A DNA stretch of 64,000 nt from Siminovitchia acidinfaciens (GTDB taxonomy: Bacteria > Bacillota > Bacilli > Bacillales > Bacillaceae_C), in contig NZ_QYTV02000001.1 of NCBI RefSeq assembly GCF_003605385.1, positions 86,945 through 150,944 on the forward strand, in the 5' to 3' direction. The translations under genes and the position numbers were made by a program. Positions 51,865 through 60,798 of this stretch are shown one piece after another (position 1 is the stretch's first letter; each line of letters begins with the position of its first letter). The notes below the pieces were generated by a model. That model saw nothing but the letters and a program-made list of their open reading frames with translations, ran no database searches and was not told the DNA's origin.

Positions 51865-53067
51865 TTATAAAAAGTGTTTTAACATCATTCCTGTCCATTT
51901 CTTCAAGCGTGTGGTAATGGCAGGGTTATTCAGTTTCGCGATGGATGTGCGGCTGGATTTGCTAATATCCTCCTGGACGGTTCGCTCCGCTTCTTTTATG
52001 AAATCCTGATCGTAGATAAAACAATTGATTTCATAGTTAAGTTTAAAGCTCCTATAATCAAAATTGGCAGTTCCTATATCACATATTTTTCCATCTATCA
52101 AGATGACTTTTGCATGGAAAAAACCAGCCTCATATTCGAAGACCGCCCCGCCGGCTGCCAGAATTCTATGCAAATAATGGAAGGAGGCTTCCTTCACTAA
52201 TGGGTGATCTGACTTATTAGGAACAAGGATTGTTACCGCGACTCCCCTGTGTATCGCTTGTTCAAGTCCAGAAACCAGCTTGTCAGGAGGGATGAAGTAA
52301 GGTGTGCCTATAAAGATGCTTTGATCCGCCTGATTGATCAGCTCCAAAATTTGCTCTTCCGCATCAACTCCTTGAGTTGGAAAGAAACGGTAAAGCATTG
52401 GCCCTTTTTCCAAAGTAGGAAAAAGAGAAATATCCTTCAAGTGGCTTCTTCCAGTTGCCTTTTCCCAGTCAAATAAAAACTCCTTCTGTAAATCCGCGAT
52501 GCCCTCTCCTTCTATGCGGAGATGATAATCTCGCCAAGGTGAAAGGACCGGATCCAGATCAATATATTCCTTTCCTACGTTAAATCCTCCTACGTAACCT
52601 ATTTTTCCATCAATGATGGTGACTTTACGGTGATTTCTTTGTTGAAGGGCAAAGAAGGTAAACGGGAAACGTGGACGATGGCAAAATTCGACCTCAACTC
52701 CGGAGGATCGAGCCTTCTTAATAAGCTTTTTCGAAACCATTCGGCTGCCGAACCAGTCAAGCAGCAGCCGCACCGCGATTCCATTCCTCGCCTGTTCAAT
52801 CAATATGTCAAAAAACAAGTTACTGAACCGGTCATTTTTTACAATGTAAAATAGTACGTGAATATTTTTTTTCGCTTTATATAGGTCATCAAAATAATTG
52901 GAAAAAAGGTCCGGTCCGCTTGTAATTAATTGAATTCGTCCATTTCTTACAGGGTAACTGCTGCGTCTGCTCTTGATTCTATGAAAGTATCTGCCGAAAA
53001 AGAAATCCGCAGAAGCGGCAATGATAAAGATGAAGACTAAAATGATAAGACCGGCCAGCCACTTCAA
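51865..53067 (-). CDS. ywjE: Phospholipase D-like cardiolipin synthase (YwjE type)
   Basis: Membrane phospholipid synthase of 400 residues closely resembling B. subtilis YwjE. One N-terminal membrane helix (3-25), then two HKD motifs: HRKVTIIDGKIGYVGGFN (about 138-155) and HAKVILIDGKICDIGTANFD (about 315-334), both complete, so catalysis by phosphatidyl transfer is expected; transfer of phosphatidyl groups to make cardiolipin is inferred from the family. Start TTG at 53067 after GGAGG. In B. subtilis ywjF is adjacent; here the cobalamin operon lies between. Confidence 0.88.
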   Translation of the reverse strand: MKWLAGLIILVFIFIIAASADFFFGRYFHRIKSRRSSYPVRNGRIQLITSGPDLFSNYFDDLYKAKKNIHVLFYIVKNDRFSNLFFDILIEQARNGIAVRLLLDWFGSRMVSKKLIKKARSSGVEVEFCHRPRFPFTFFALQQRNHRKVTIIDGKIGYVGGFNVGKEYIDLDPVLSPWRDYHLRIEGEGIADLQKEFLFDWEKATGRSHLKDISLFPTLEKGPMLYRFFPTQGVDAEEQILELINQADQSIFIGTPYFIPPDKLVSGLEQAIHRGVAVTILVPNKSDHPLVKEASFHYLHRILAAGGAVFEYEAGFFHAKVILIDGKICDIGTANFDYRSFKLNYEINCFIYDQDFIKEAERTVQEDISKSSRTSIAKLNNPAITTRLKKWTGMMLKHFL

Positions 53068-53199
53068 TGGAATACCTCCTTAAGACAGAAATTGGTTTTA
53101 ACGCCTGATTAGTATTCCCAAAATATCGTTGAAAAAGCTGTGAAAGTGGAATAAATCATGTATAATTACAGTTGGTGTAAAAAAACTGCATATTTTTGG

Positions 53200-53390
53200 A
53201 CTCGGTTGCTTTTCGTGCCTGTTTCTTAAATGGGGATGAAAGCTTAAAAGGGAAGTTGGTGAAAATCCAACGCGGTCCCGCCACTGTAAATGAGAGCGTC
53301 CTGCCATAAACCACTGTGCTTTTTATGCATGGGAAGGGGCAGAGTGCAATGACCATGAGCCAGGAGACCTGCCGATTTCAAACACCGAAA
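53200..53390 (+). ncRNA. Cobalamin (B12) riboswitch
   Basis: Conserved elements in order: AAAGCTTAAAAGGGAAG near 53238, GGTGAAAATCC with the complementary CAACGCGGTCCCGCCACTGTAA (53264-53290 region), and the B12 box GAGCCAGGAGACCTGCC at 53357-53373. It precedes a terminator and the btuF gene, so adenosylcobalamin binding should stop transcription. Boundaries are approximate. Confidence 0.95.
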
Positions 53391-53461
53391 ACCTGCGCGG
53401 ATGGGAGAGGTGACAGACAGGCTTAATGTCTGTTTGGCTATTTCTGCCTATATACATACTC

Positions 53462-53495
53462 ATCTCCGTCGCACAGGAGATTTTTTTATTTTTAT
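53462..53495 (+). terminator. Riboswitch-controlled terminator
   Basis: ATCTCC / GGAGAT stem with an 8-base loop followed by TTTTTTTATTTTT, 18 bases before the btuF ATG; its position after the B12 box makes it the expression platform. Confidence 0.85.
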
Positions 53496-53512
53496 ATAGG
53501 AGGATTCACAGC

Positions 53513-54481
53513 ATGAAAAAGATTTATTCGTTTTTAATGGCGTTAACGCTGATAGGATTTTTGGCAGCCTGCGGCAATCAAGGAGATATGGGGGAAAAGA
53601 AGCAAAATACAGAACCGAAAACTGAGCAGGCTTCAGAAGACAGCTTTCCGATAACACTTAAAGATGCGACAGATAAAGAAGTCACTATTGAAAAGCAGCC
53701 TGAAAAAATTGTTTCCCTTATTCCAAGCAACACGGAAATTCTCTATGCTGTTGGGGCGGGAGATGAAGTAGTGGGTGTCTCTGAGCACGATAATTACCCT
53801 GAAGAGGTAAAGGATAAGGAACAGGTGGCAGGCCTTGAGTTAAACATTGAAAAGATCATTTCTTTGAAACCTGATCTAGTCCTGGCGCACGGTTCAGTTG
53901 GCGACATGTGGGATTCAGGTTTAGAGCAGCTGGAAGGCAGCGGCATACCGGTACTTGTCGTCCATAATGCGGAAAGCTTTGATGAAGTGTACGATACGAT
54001 TGACTTCATTGGTAAAGCGACAGGGCATACGGAAGAAGCATCAAATGTCATTGATGATATGAAAGCCAAGCTAGATGAAATTGAAAAGAAAGCAGCTGAA
54101 ATCAAGGAAGATGACAAAAAATCAGTATTTGTGGAAATATCTCCCGCTCCAGAAATTTACGCTGCCGGAAAAAATACATTCATGGATCAAATGCTGAACA
54201 CAATCAACGCAAAAAACTCAGTTCAAGAGGAAGGCTGGCCAATGATGAACGAGGAAGCCATCATTGAAATGAACCCTGAGGTCATTCTCGTCAACTATAA
54301 CTATGTAGACAATGCAGTAGATCAGGTCTTGGACCGCAAAGGCTGGCAGGATGTGGCAGCTGTCAAAGACAAGCGGGTTTATATGGTGGACGAGAACCTT
54401 GTGAGCCGTTCCGGTCCGCGGATCGTTGAAGGAGTAGAGGAGCTTGCAAAAGCTGTTTATCCGGAAGTATTCGGGAAATAA
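53513..54481 (+). CDS. btuF: Cobalamin ABC transporter substrate-binding lipoprotein
   Basis: Captures cobalamin (or cobinamide) outside the membrane for BtuCD. Lipoprotein signal with lipobox LAAC (about residues 17-20), then a helical-backbone two-lobe binding fold: ATDKEVTIEKQPEKIVSLIPSNTEILYAVG and PEVILVNYNY are typical. ATG at 53513 with AGGAGG at 53498-53503 is certain; a longer frame from 53426 would start inside the terminator. The vitamin specificity comes from the riboswitch and the CbiZ-containing ATPase; iron siderophore relatives look similar. Confidence 0.92.
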   Translation: MKKIYSFLMALTLIGFLAACGNQGDMGEKKQNTEPKTEQASEDSFPITLKDATDKEVTIEKQPEKIVSLIPSNTEILYAVGAGDEVVGVSEHDNYPEEVKDKEQVAGLELNIEKIISLKPDLVLAHGSVGDMWDSGLEQLEGSGIPVLVVHNAESFDEVYDTIDFIGKATGHTEEASNVIDDMKAKLDEIEKKAAEIKEDDKKSVFVEISPAPEIYAAGKNTFMDQMLNTINAKNSVQEEGWPMMNEEAIIEMNPEVILVNYNYVDNAVDQVLDRKGWQDVAAVKDKRVYMVDENLVSRSGPRIVEGVEELAKAVYPEVFGK

Positions 54482-55505
54482 TACCCTCATAGCATACTTA
54501 GCGGCAATCATATTTTTGATTGCCGCCATTCTTGCTGGGATTTCTATAGGTTCGGTAAGGGTTCCAATTGGGGATATTGTCAATATTATCACGGGAAAAA
54601 CGATGCCTATATTTGGGAATAAACAAGTAGATCCGATGTTTACCAATATAGTCATGAATGTCCGCCTGCCCCGTGTTGTGCTTGCTAGCCTAGTCGGTGC
54701 CTCGCTTGCGATTGCCGGAGCAGCTTTCCAAGGTCTCCTGCGTAACCCGCTCGCTGACCCATACACACTCGGAGTTTCTTCTGGAGCCTCTGTTGGTGCC
54801 GTTATTACTTTATTTTATCAAATCTCATTACCGTTTGTGGGAATATATACCCTGCCGCTGCTCAGTATTACCTCAGCATTCATCACCATCATTATCGTTC
54901 TTTTCTTTGCAAGAAGTATCGACAGATCCATGAAAGTGGAGACGATCATCTTAACGGGAATTATTTTCAGTTCATTTCTCGGGGCGCTTATCTCATTGAT
55001 GATTGCCCTTTCGGGAGAGGAACTTCGCCAAATTATCGGTTGGCTGCTCGGGAGTGTTTCGATGAGGGGATGGAGCTATGTGCAAATCATTCTGCCATTC
55101 CTGATCATAGGGGGCTTGGTGCTTTTATTGAATACTCGGGAACTTAACGCAATTGCATTTGGCGAAGAACGAGCGCAGTATCTCGGTGTGAATGTGGCAG
55201 CAAGAAAGTTTGTGGTCCTTGCTGCGAGCTCAATGATTACAGGTGCGGCTGTTGCAGTATCGGGGACAATCGGGTTTGTAGGACTAGTTATCCCGCATTT
55301 GACGAGGATTTTATGGGGGCCAGACCATAAGCATCTATTGCCGCTTTCCATGTTGATCGGTGCGGGCTTTCTTATTTTTGCGGATTTGGCCGCAAGGATT
55401 GTCATAGAACCGGCAGAGTTGCCGATCGGTGTCATCACGGCGTTGATAGGAGCCCCTGTATTTGCTTTTATTTTGCTGAGAAGGAGAATGGAAAGAAGTG
55501 GATGA
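54444..55505 (+). CDS. btuC: Cobalamin ABC transporter permease
   Basis: FecCD-family permease, 353 residues, about ten helices. Signature regions RLPRVVLASLVGASLAIAGAAFQGLLRNPLADPYTLGVSSGA, GFVGLVIPHLTR and ELPIGVITALIGAPVFAFIL. TTG at 54444 lies 38 bases inside btuF, with GAAGGAG upstream; this overlap is common in the operon type. The next gene overlaps it by eight bases. Confidence 0.92.
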   Translation: MQKLFIRKYSGNNTLIAYLAAIIFLIAAILAGISIGSVRVPIGDIVNIITGKTMPIFGNKQVDPMFTNIVMNVRLPRVVLASLVGASLAIAGAAFQGLLRNPLADPYTLGVSSGASVGAVITLFYQISLPFVGIYTLPLLSITSAFITIIIVLFFARSIDRSMKVETIILTGIIFSSFLGALISLMIALSGEELRQIIGWLLGSVSMRGWSYVQIILPFLIIGGLVLLLNTRELNAIAFGEERAQYLGVNVAARKFVVLAASSMITGAAVAVSGTIGFVGLVIPHLTRILWGPDHKHLLPLSMLIGAGFLIFADLAARIVIEPAELPIGVITALIGAPVFAFILLRRRMERSG

Positions 55506-56844
55506 GATGCTACAAGTGGAAGAGCTTTCCGGTGGCTATTCGGATAAAAACATACTAAAAAACATATCGTTTTCGGTAAGCCGTGGAGAGATGTTCGGCA
55601 TCCTCGGACCAAATGGAAGTGGGAAGTCGACGCTGCTAAAAATGATCAGCAGGCTGCTTCCGTATAAAAGCGGACAGATCACGATTGATAACCGCTCCCT
55701 TCAAACCTTTTCATCCAAAGATTTTGCAAAGCTTATGGCTGTTTTGCCGCAAGTCTCAAGTGAGGTGTTTCCTTTTACTGTAAAAGAAACAGTGGAGTTA
55801 GGGAGGTATGCGCATCAACGCGGATTATTCCATTCATGGAGCCGTGAAGACGAATCAGTCGTCCAGGAAGTGATGGCCCTGACCAAAGTCAAGGGACTTC
55901 AGGGAGTTTCGTTGCAGGAATTGTCCGGAGGAGAGCGGCAAAGGGTCTTTCTTGCCCAGGCACTTGCCCAGGAGCCAAATATTCTTATTCTGGACGAACC
56001 AACGAATCATCTTGACCTGTCACATCAAAAAGTTTTGTTGGACCAGATGAAAAGGTGGACAAGACAGCGTGGGTTAACAGTCGTCACTGTTTTTCATGAT
56101 CTAAATCTGGCAGCCCTTTATTGTGACCGCCTCCTTCTTCTGGATGAAGGAGAAGTCATTCATATTGGTACGCCGGAAGAGGTGTTGAATGAGCCACAGA
56201 TTCAGAAGGTTTACAAGACAATGATTGAAAAGCATTCACATCCTGAAGTGCCTAAGCCGAATATGGTACTGATTCCTGAAACAGAGAGGGATAACCGAGT
56301 TATCGATGAAAGCTATCTTTCCAGGACGGAAGAAGCTGTCATGTTCCATTCGCCCATTCCGCTAAAAACCATTGCGTCTGCCTCAACTGGCTCAGGGCTT
56401 GGATGGAAGGAAAAGTTCATCATCAACCGTAATCAGCCTTCAACAGAAAAAGATACAAAAGCTGTTGAAATGGAGGCCCAATATGATGAGCAACTTTTTA
56501 CAAATTATAATACCTACCAAGAAGATGGATTTTCCATTTTATTTGTATTGACTGCCGATCGGCATCTCCGCTTCTTTCATACTTGGCTGTTTATTAATGG
56601 GCAGGTCTGCGAAAATGCACTCATCGAAGCGATGACTACTGCACTGCAAGGAAAAGAATTGGCTTTTAAAGAAAAGATTCGTCCAGCAGAAACGGATGAT
56701 GGCATTGTGGTCGCTGCGACGCAAAAAGGAGTATATTTATCATCGGGAAGATCTTCTTCTGAACTTGGACAGGCTATCTTAAATGGGCTGTTGGATTCCT
56801 CGGAAAAACTATTCCAAAGCATGAAAGTGGGTATGTCAAATTGA
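55498..56844 (+). CDS. btuD: BtuD ATPase fused to CbiZ-like domain
   Basis: Energises BtuCF uptake. Residues 1-245 are an ABC ATPase: Walker A GPNGSGKST (37-45), signature LSGGERQR (142-149), Walker B ILILDEPTNHLDL (162-174), H-loop His 200. Residues about 275-448 look like a diverged adenosylcobinamide amidohydrolase (CbiZ) domain: IASASTGSGLGWKEKFIIN (292-310) and TDDGIVVAATQKGVY near the end. CbiZ lets cells salvage (pseudo)cobalamin by clipping the nucleotide loop; activity of this version is uncertain. GTG 55498 overlaps btuC; ATG 55507 is the alternative start. Confidence 0.88.
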   Translation: MDEMLQVEELSGGYSDKNILKNISFSVSRGEMFGILGPNGSGKSTLLKMISRLLPYKSGQITIDNRSLQTFSSKDFAKLMAVLPQVSSEVFPFTVKETVELGRYAHQRGLFHSWSREDESVVQEVMALTKVKGLQGVSLQELSGGERQRVFLAQALAQEPNILILDEPTNHLDLSHQKVLLDQMKRWTRQRGLTVVTVFHDLNLAALYCDRLLLLDEGEVIHIGTPEEVLNEPQIQKVYKTMIEKHSHPEVPKPNMVLIPETERDNRVIDESYLSRTEEAVMFHSPIPLKTIASASTGSGLGWKEKFIINRNQPSTEKDTKAVEMEAQYDEQLFTNYNTYQEDGFSILFVLTADRHLRFFHTWLFINGQVCENALIEAMTTALQGKELAFKEKIRPAETDDGIVVAATQKGVYLSSGRSSSELGQAILNGLLDSSEKLFQSMKVGMSN

Positions 56845-57261
56845 TGCCGTTTTTCTGCAGCTGTGGCTGTAGGAATCCAGTAAAAACCAATAGCCACGGA
56901 TTATTCTTTCATCAATAAAAACTCCAAATAATATTATCTGTATAAGCTCTTCTTTTAGTCTGTCTCCGATTGTGAATACCAACAGGGACAGCTTTTTCAT
57001 TTTAACTATAATTCACTTAGGTTCCGGGTATTTGTATATCACATAGGTTGCTACGTCCGACTTTTGGCGTTCAGGAAATCCTTAGCCCAAGTAAACCTCA
57101 TAATGTCGCGACTAAAGCCCGCCGAAACCAGGACAAGGAAAGCTTCTGCAGAAAGCCATCCCACGCTTTTTCGGTGACGTGGCCTTAGACAGACGTTTTC
57201 CGCACTTCAGCTAAATTTTTACGATAATGAATAGCTGGTTGGGCTTTTGTGAATTTTCATC
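56845..57261. other. Gene-free space between btuD and the fatty-acid operon
   Basis: No supported gene. GTGGCT..AGCCAC (56864-56895) is a loose hairpin near the btuD stop. From about 57110 (GCGACTAAAGCCCGCCG..CGTTTTCCGCACTTC) the sequence resembles an eroded copy of the dispersed repeats, too diverged to delimit. Confidence 0.4.
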
Positions 57262-57289
57262 TTGACTGAATGCTCATTCATCATATAAT
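57262..57289 (+). promoter_or_regulatory. Promoter with overlapping FadR-like operator
   Basis: TTGACT (57262-57267), 16 bases, TATAAT (57284-57289). Within it, 57263-57280 read on the minus strand gives TGAATGAGCATTCAGTCA, close to the B. subtilis FadR box TGAATGANTANTCATTCA. Binding would block the promoter of the fatty-acid operon. Motif and promoter are seen; the regulator is inferred (no fadR in the window). Confidence 0.7.
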
Positions 57290-57353
57290 AGAGTTAATAA
57301 CTTTCAGAATAGTCATTTGTCGCGTAAACACACGGAAGGGGTGGTCAATTCAT

Positions 57354-59468
57354 ATGCAGGCATTGCTATTGTTGAACTGGATTGCGTTTTTGCTTGTAAC
57401 GGCTTACGGCGTTTCATTATTTGTCTATGTCGTTAAAACACGCATTAAGTTTATTAAACTTGGAAATAAAGCAGAGTTTGATAATGACGTAAAAGCACGA
57501 CTGAAAAATATTTGGACGTTTGTATTTGGCCAAAAAAAGCTACTAAAGGATAAAAAGAGCGGAATCATCCATGTTATGTTTTTCTACGGGTTTATCCTTG
57601 TTCAGTTCGGTGCAATCGATTTCATTTGGAAAGGTCTTGCACCGGGATCCCATCTGCCGCTCGGCCCACTTTATCCTGGATTTAAATTTTTTCAGGAAAT
57701 TGTGACACTCATCATATTAGTCGCGGTTGTATGGGCGTTTTACCGAAGGTATATTGAAAAGCTTGTCAGGTTAAAACGCGGTTTCTATGCAGGTCTTGTT
57801 CTTCTTTTTATCGGGGGCCTCATGCTTTCCGTATTGCTCGGGAACGGAATGGCGCTTATCTGGCAAGGGGAAGAACTGGCATGGACTGAGCCTGTGGCTT
57901 CCGGAATTGCCGCTGCATTCAGTTGGATGAGTCCGCTTGCCGCTGGGGTGGTATTTTATATCGCTTGGTGGATTCATTTATTAATATTGCTGGCGTTCCT
58001 TGTGTATGTGCCTCAATCTAAACACGCCCACTTGATTGCCGGTCCTGCGAATGTTTACTTGGAACCGCTTGATGGCGGGAAGAAGCTCAATCCGATTGAT
58101 TTCGAAGATGAGACGGCGGAAACATTTGGTGTGGGAAAAATTGATGAGTTCACAGACCTCCAGCTTGTGGACTTATATGCATGTGTAGAATGCGGGCGTT
58201 GTACGAATATGTGCCCGGCAACTGGTACAGGAAAAATGCTTTCACCGATGGATATCATGATCAAGCTTCGTGATCATTTGACGAATTACGGAGCCGCCGT
58301 AACAAGAAAGCAGCCATGGGTGCCGACGTATGCTTTTGCTAACACGCTTGGGAATCAAATAGCAAAAGCCGGAGAAGGCGAAGGAACATCCGAAGTGGCT
58401 GCAGCTTTGGATTATCAGCCGACCATGATCGGCGAAATTATCACGGAAGAAGAATTATGGGCCTGTACAACATGCCGAAACTGTGAAGATCAGTGTCCTG
58501 TCATGAATAAGCATGTGAGTCATATAATCGATATGCGCCGCTACCTTGTTCTTACCGAAGGTAAAATGAATCCGGACGCCCAGCGTGCGATGCAAAACAT
58601 CGAAAGGCAGGGCAACCCATGGGGACTGAACCGGAAAGAAAAAGAAAACTGGCGTGAGCTTCGTGACGATGTACAGGTGCCTACTGTTAAAGAGATGAAA
58701 AAATCCGGAGAGGAATTTGAATACCTTCTTTGGGTCGGCTCGATGGGTGCATTTGACAACCGTAGTCAAAAGATTGCTTTGTCATTTGCAAAACTCCTGA
58801 ATGAGGCCGGAGTGAAGTTTGCCATCCTTGGAAATAAGGAAAAAAATTCAGGCGATACACCGCGCCGCCTTGGCAACGAATTTTTATTCCAAGAGCTGGC
58901 AGCTGCTAATATAAAAGAGTTTGAGAAAAACGATGTCCAAAAGATTGTGACGATCGACCCTCACGCATATAATATTTTTAAAAACGAATATCCTGATTTT
59001 GGATTGGAAGCGGAAGTGTATCACCATACGGAGCTGCTTGACCAATTGGTAAAAGAAGGCCGCTTGAACCCTAAACATGCGGTGAATGAAAAAATCACCT
59101 TCCACGATTCCTGCTATCTCGGACGCTACAACGATGTCTATGATCCGCCGAGGGAAATTCTTAAGTCCATTCCTGGCGTCACTTTGGTGGAAATTGAGAG
59201 AAACCGGGAAAACGGCATGTGCTGTGGAGCCGGAGGCGGAATGATGTGGATGGAAGAAGATACGGGACAGCGTGTGAATGTTGCACGGACAGAGCAGGCT
59301 CTAGCTGTTGATCCTTCCATCATAAGTTCGGGATGCCCGTACTGCCTCACGATGCTTTCTGATGGGACGAAAGCAAAAGAGGTCGAGGATTCGGTCAAAA
59401 CATATGATGTCGCAGAGCTTTTGGAAAAAGCGGTATTCGGGGAACCCGATGCTGATAAAGCTTCATAA
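57354..59468 (+). CDS. ywjF: Membrane Fe-S oxidoreductase, YwjF type
   Basis: 704-residue membrane protein that probably carries electrons from acyl-CoA dehydrogenases/ETF to the quinone pool. Six hydrophobic helices in the first 225 residues, then two ferredoxin-type 4Fe-4S motifs (CVECGRCTNMCP, CTTCRNCEDQCP) and a pair of heterodisulfide-reductase-like cysteine-rich domains with HDSCYLGRYND and MCCGAGGG. ATG at 57354 after AAGGGGTGG; an upstream in-frame ATG at 57270 lies within the promoter. First gene of the beta-oxidation operon, as ywjF-acdA in B. subtilis. Confidence 0.9.
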   Translation: MQALLLLNWIAFLLVTAYGVSLFVYVVKTRIKFIKLGNKAEFDNDVKARLKNIWTFVFGQKKLLKDKKSGIIHVMFFYGFILVQFGAIDFIWKGLAPGSHLPLGPLYPGFKFFQEIVTLIILVAVVWAFYRRYIEKLVRLKRGFYAGLVLLFIGGLMLSVLLGNGMALIWQGEELAWTEPVASGIAAAFSWMSPLAAGVVFYIAWWIHLLILLAFLVYVPQSKHAHLIAGPANVYLEPLDGGKKLNPIDFEDETAETFGVGKIDEFTDLQLVDLYACVECGRCTNMCPATGTGKMLSPMDIMIKLRDHLTNYGAAVTRKQPWVPTYAFANTLGNQIAKAGEGEGTSEVAAALDYQPTMIGEIITEEELWACTTCRNCEDQCPVMNKHVSHIIDMRRYLVLTEGKMNPDAQRAMQNIERQGNPWGLNRKEKENWRELRDDVQVPTVKEMKKSGEEFEYLLWVGSMGAFDNRSQKIALSFAKLLNEAGVKFAILGNKEKNSGDTPRRLGNEFLFQELAAANIKEFEKNDVQKIVTIDPHAYNIFKNEYPDFGLEAEVYHHTELLDQLVKEGRLNPKHAVNEKITFHDSCYLGRYNDVYDPPREILKSIPGVTLVEIERNRENGMCCGAGGGMMWMEEDTGQRVNVARTEQALAVDPSIISSGCPYCLTMLSDGTKAKEVEDSVKTYDVAELLEKAVFGEPDADKAS

Positions 59469-59519
59469 TACTTTTGAGGTGCTTCTTGAAAAGAGGCGCC
59501 TCCTTCTAAACATCTTAAC

Positions 59520-59571
59520 CGAGCGAGCGTTCAGTCGTGATTTTGAAAGCGTTTTAAAATGGGCGTATATG
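59520..59571 (+). promoter_or_regulatory. Internal promoter with second FadR-like operator
   Basis: CGAGCGAGCGTTCAGTCG (59520-59537) matches the first operator at 13 of 18 positions, all differences being transitions. Directly after it come TTGAAA (59543-59548), 17 bases and TATATG (59566-59571), 25 bases before the thiolase gene. Confidence 0.6.
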
Positions 59572-59595
59572 GATATTTTTAAAGGAGCTGAAAGC

Positions 59596-60783
59596 ATGGC
59601 CAGGTCAGCAATTATTGAAGGTGCAAGAACCCCGTTTGGAAAATTAGGAGGGGGCTTGAGTTCATTAAGCGCTTCCGACCTCGGAGGAGTCGCTGTAAAA
59701 GAGGCGTTGGAAAGATCAAATGTGAATCCGGAAGATGTTCATGAAGTCATCCTTGGGACAGTTTTACAGGGCGGTCAGGGTCAAATCCCATCAAGGCAGG
59801 CGGCTGAAAAAGCAGGAATTCCATGGGAAGTGAAGACAGAAACGATTAATAAAGTATGTGCTTCAGGGATGAGGGCTGTTACACTTGCCGACCAGATTAT
59901 CAGGGCGGGCGATGAGGAAGTCATTGTGGCTGGCGGAATGGAATCGATGTCAAATGCGCCATACATGCTGCCCAAAGCCAGATGGGGATACAAGATGGGG
60001 GACTCATTGGTAGTTGACCTGATGATCCATGATGGGTTAACGTGTTCTTTTTCCGGCGTCCATATGGGCACATACGGAAACAGTAGTGCAAAAGAGTATG
60101 AGATTACGAGAGAAGTTCAGGATGATTGGGCGCTCAGAAGTCATAAGCTAGCTATCCAGGCCAAGGAAAAAGGTCTGTTTGCTGAGGAAATCGTTCCCGT
60201 TGAGGTTCCGCAGAGAAAAGGTGACCCGCTTAATATTGACCAGGACGAGGGACCAAGAAGTGATACATCGAAAGAGAAACTGGCTAAGCTTAAACCTGTT
60301 TTTGGCTCGGACGGAACAATCACAGCAGGGAATGCGCCGGGAGTTAACGACGGTGCGGCGGCTCTTGTATTAATGAGCGAAGAGCGGACAATTCGTGAAG
60401 GGAGAGTGCCGCTTGGGTTCATCATAGGCCATGCGGAGGTTGCTGTGGAAGCAAAGGATTTTCCGAAAACACCAGGCCTTGTCATCAATGAATTGTTAAA
60501 AAAGTGCGGAAAAACTGCTGAGGAAATTGATTTATTTGAAATTAACGAGGCATTTGCAGCCGTGGCGCTAGTAAGCAGTGAAATAGCCGGCCTTGATCCT
60601 GAAAAAGTAAATGTTAACGGCGGAGCCATTGCACTCGGTCATCCGATTGGCGCGAGTGGTGCAAGGGTCATTCTGACGCTCGCCTATGAGCTAAGACGGC
60701 GTGGAGGCGGAATTGGTATTGCTTCCATTTGTTCGGGTGGCGGCCAGGGGGATGCAGTCATGATAGAGGTACCAAAAAGCTGA
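59596..60783 (+). CDS. Acetyl-CoA acetyltransferase (thiolase)
   Basis: Cleaves 3-ketoacyl-CoA or acetoacetyl-CoA to acetyl-CoA (or the reverse). 395 residues with the classical thiolase triad: nucleophile Cys in NKVCASGMRAV, His in NGGAIALGHPIGASGAR, and second Cys in SICSGGGQGDAV. ATG at 59596 after AAAGGAG; the frame continues upstream into ywjF and the operator, which is not translated as part of this protein. Similar in role to MmgA of B. subtilis. Second gene of the operon, with an extra promoter of its own. Confidence 0.94.
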   Translation: MARSAIIEGARTPFGKLGGGLSSLSASDLGGVAVKEALERSNVNPEDVHEVILGTVLQGGQGQIPSRQAAEKAGIPWEVKTETINKVCASGMRAVTLADQIIRAGDEEVIVAGGMESMSNAPYMLPKARWGYKMGDSLVVDLMIHDGLTCSFSGVHMGTYGNSSAKEYEITREVQDDWALRSHKLAIQAKEKGLFAEEIVPVEVPQRKGDPLNIDQDEGPRSDTSKEKLAKLKPVFGSDGTITAGNAPGVNDGAAALVLMSEERTIREGRVPLGFIIGHAEVAVEAKDFPKTPGLVINELLKKCGKTAEEIDLFEINEAFAAVALVSSEIAGLDPEKVNVNGGAIALGHPIGASGARVILTLAYELRRRGGGIGIASICSGGGQGDAVMIEVPKS

Positions 60784-60798
60784 TTTGGAGGGGAAAAG

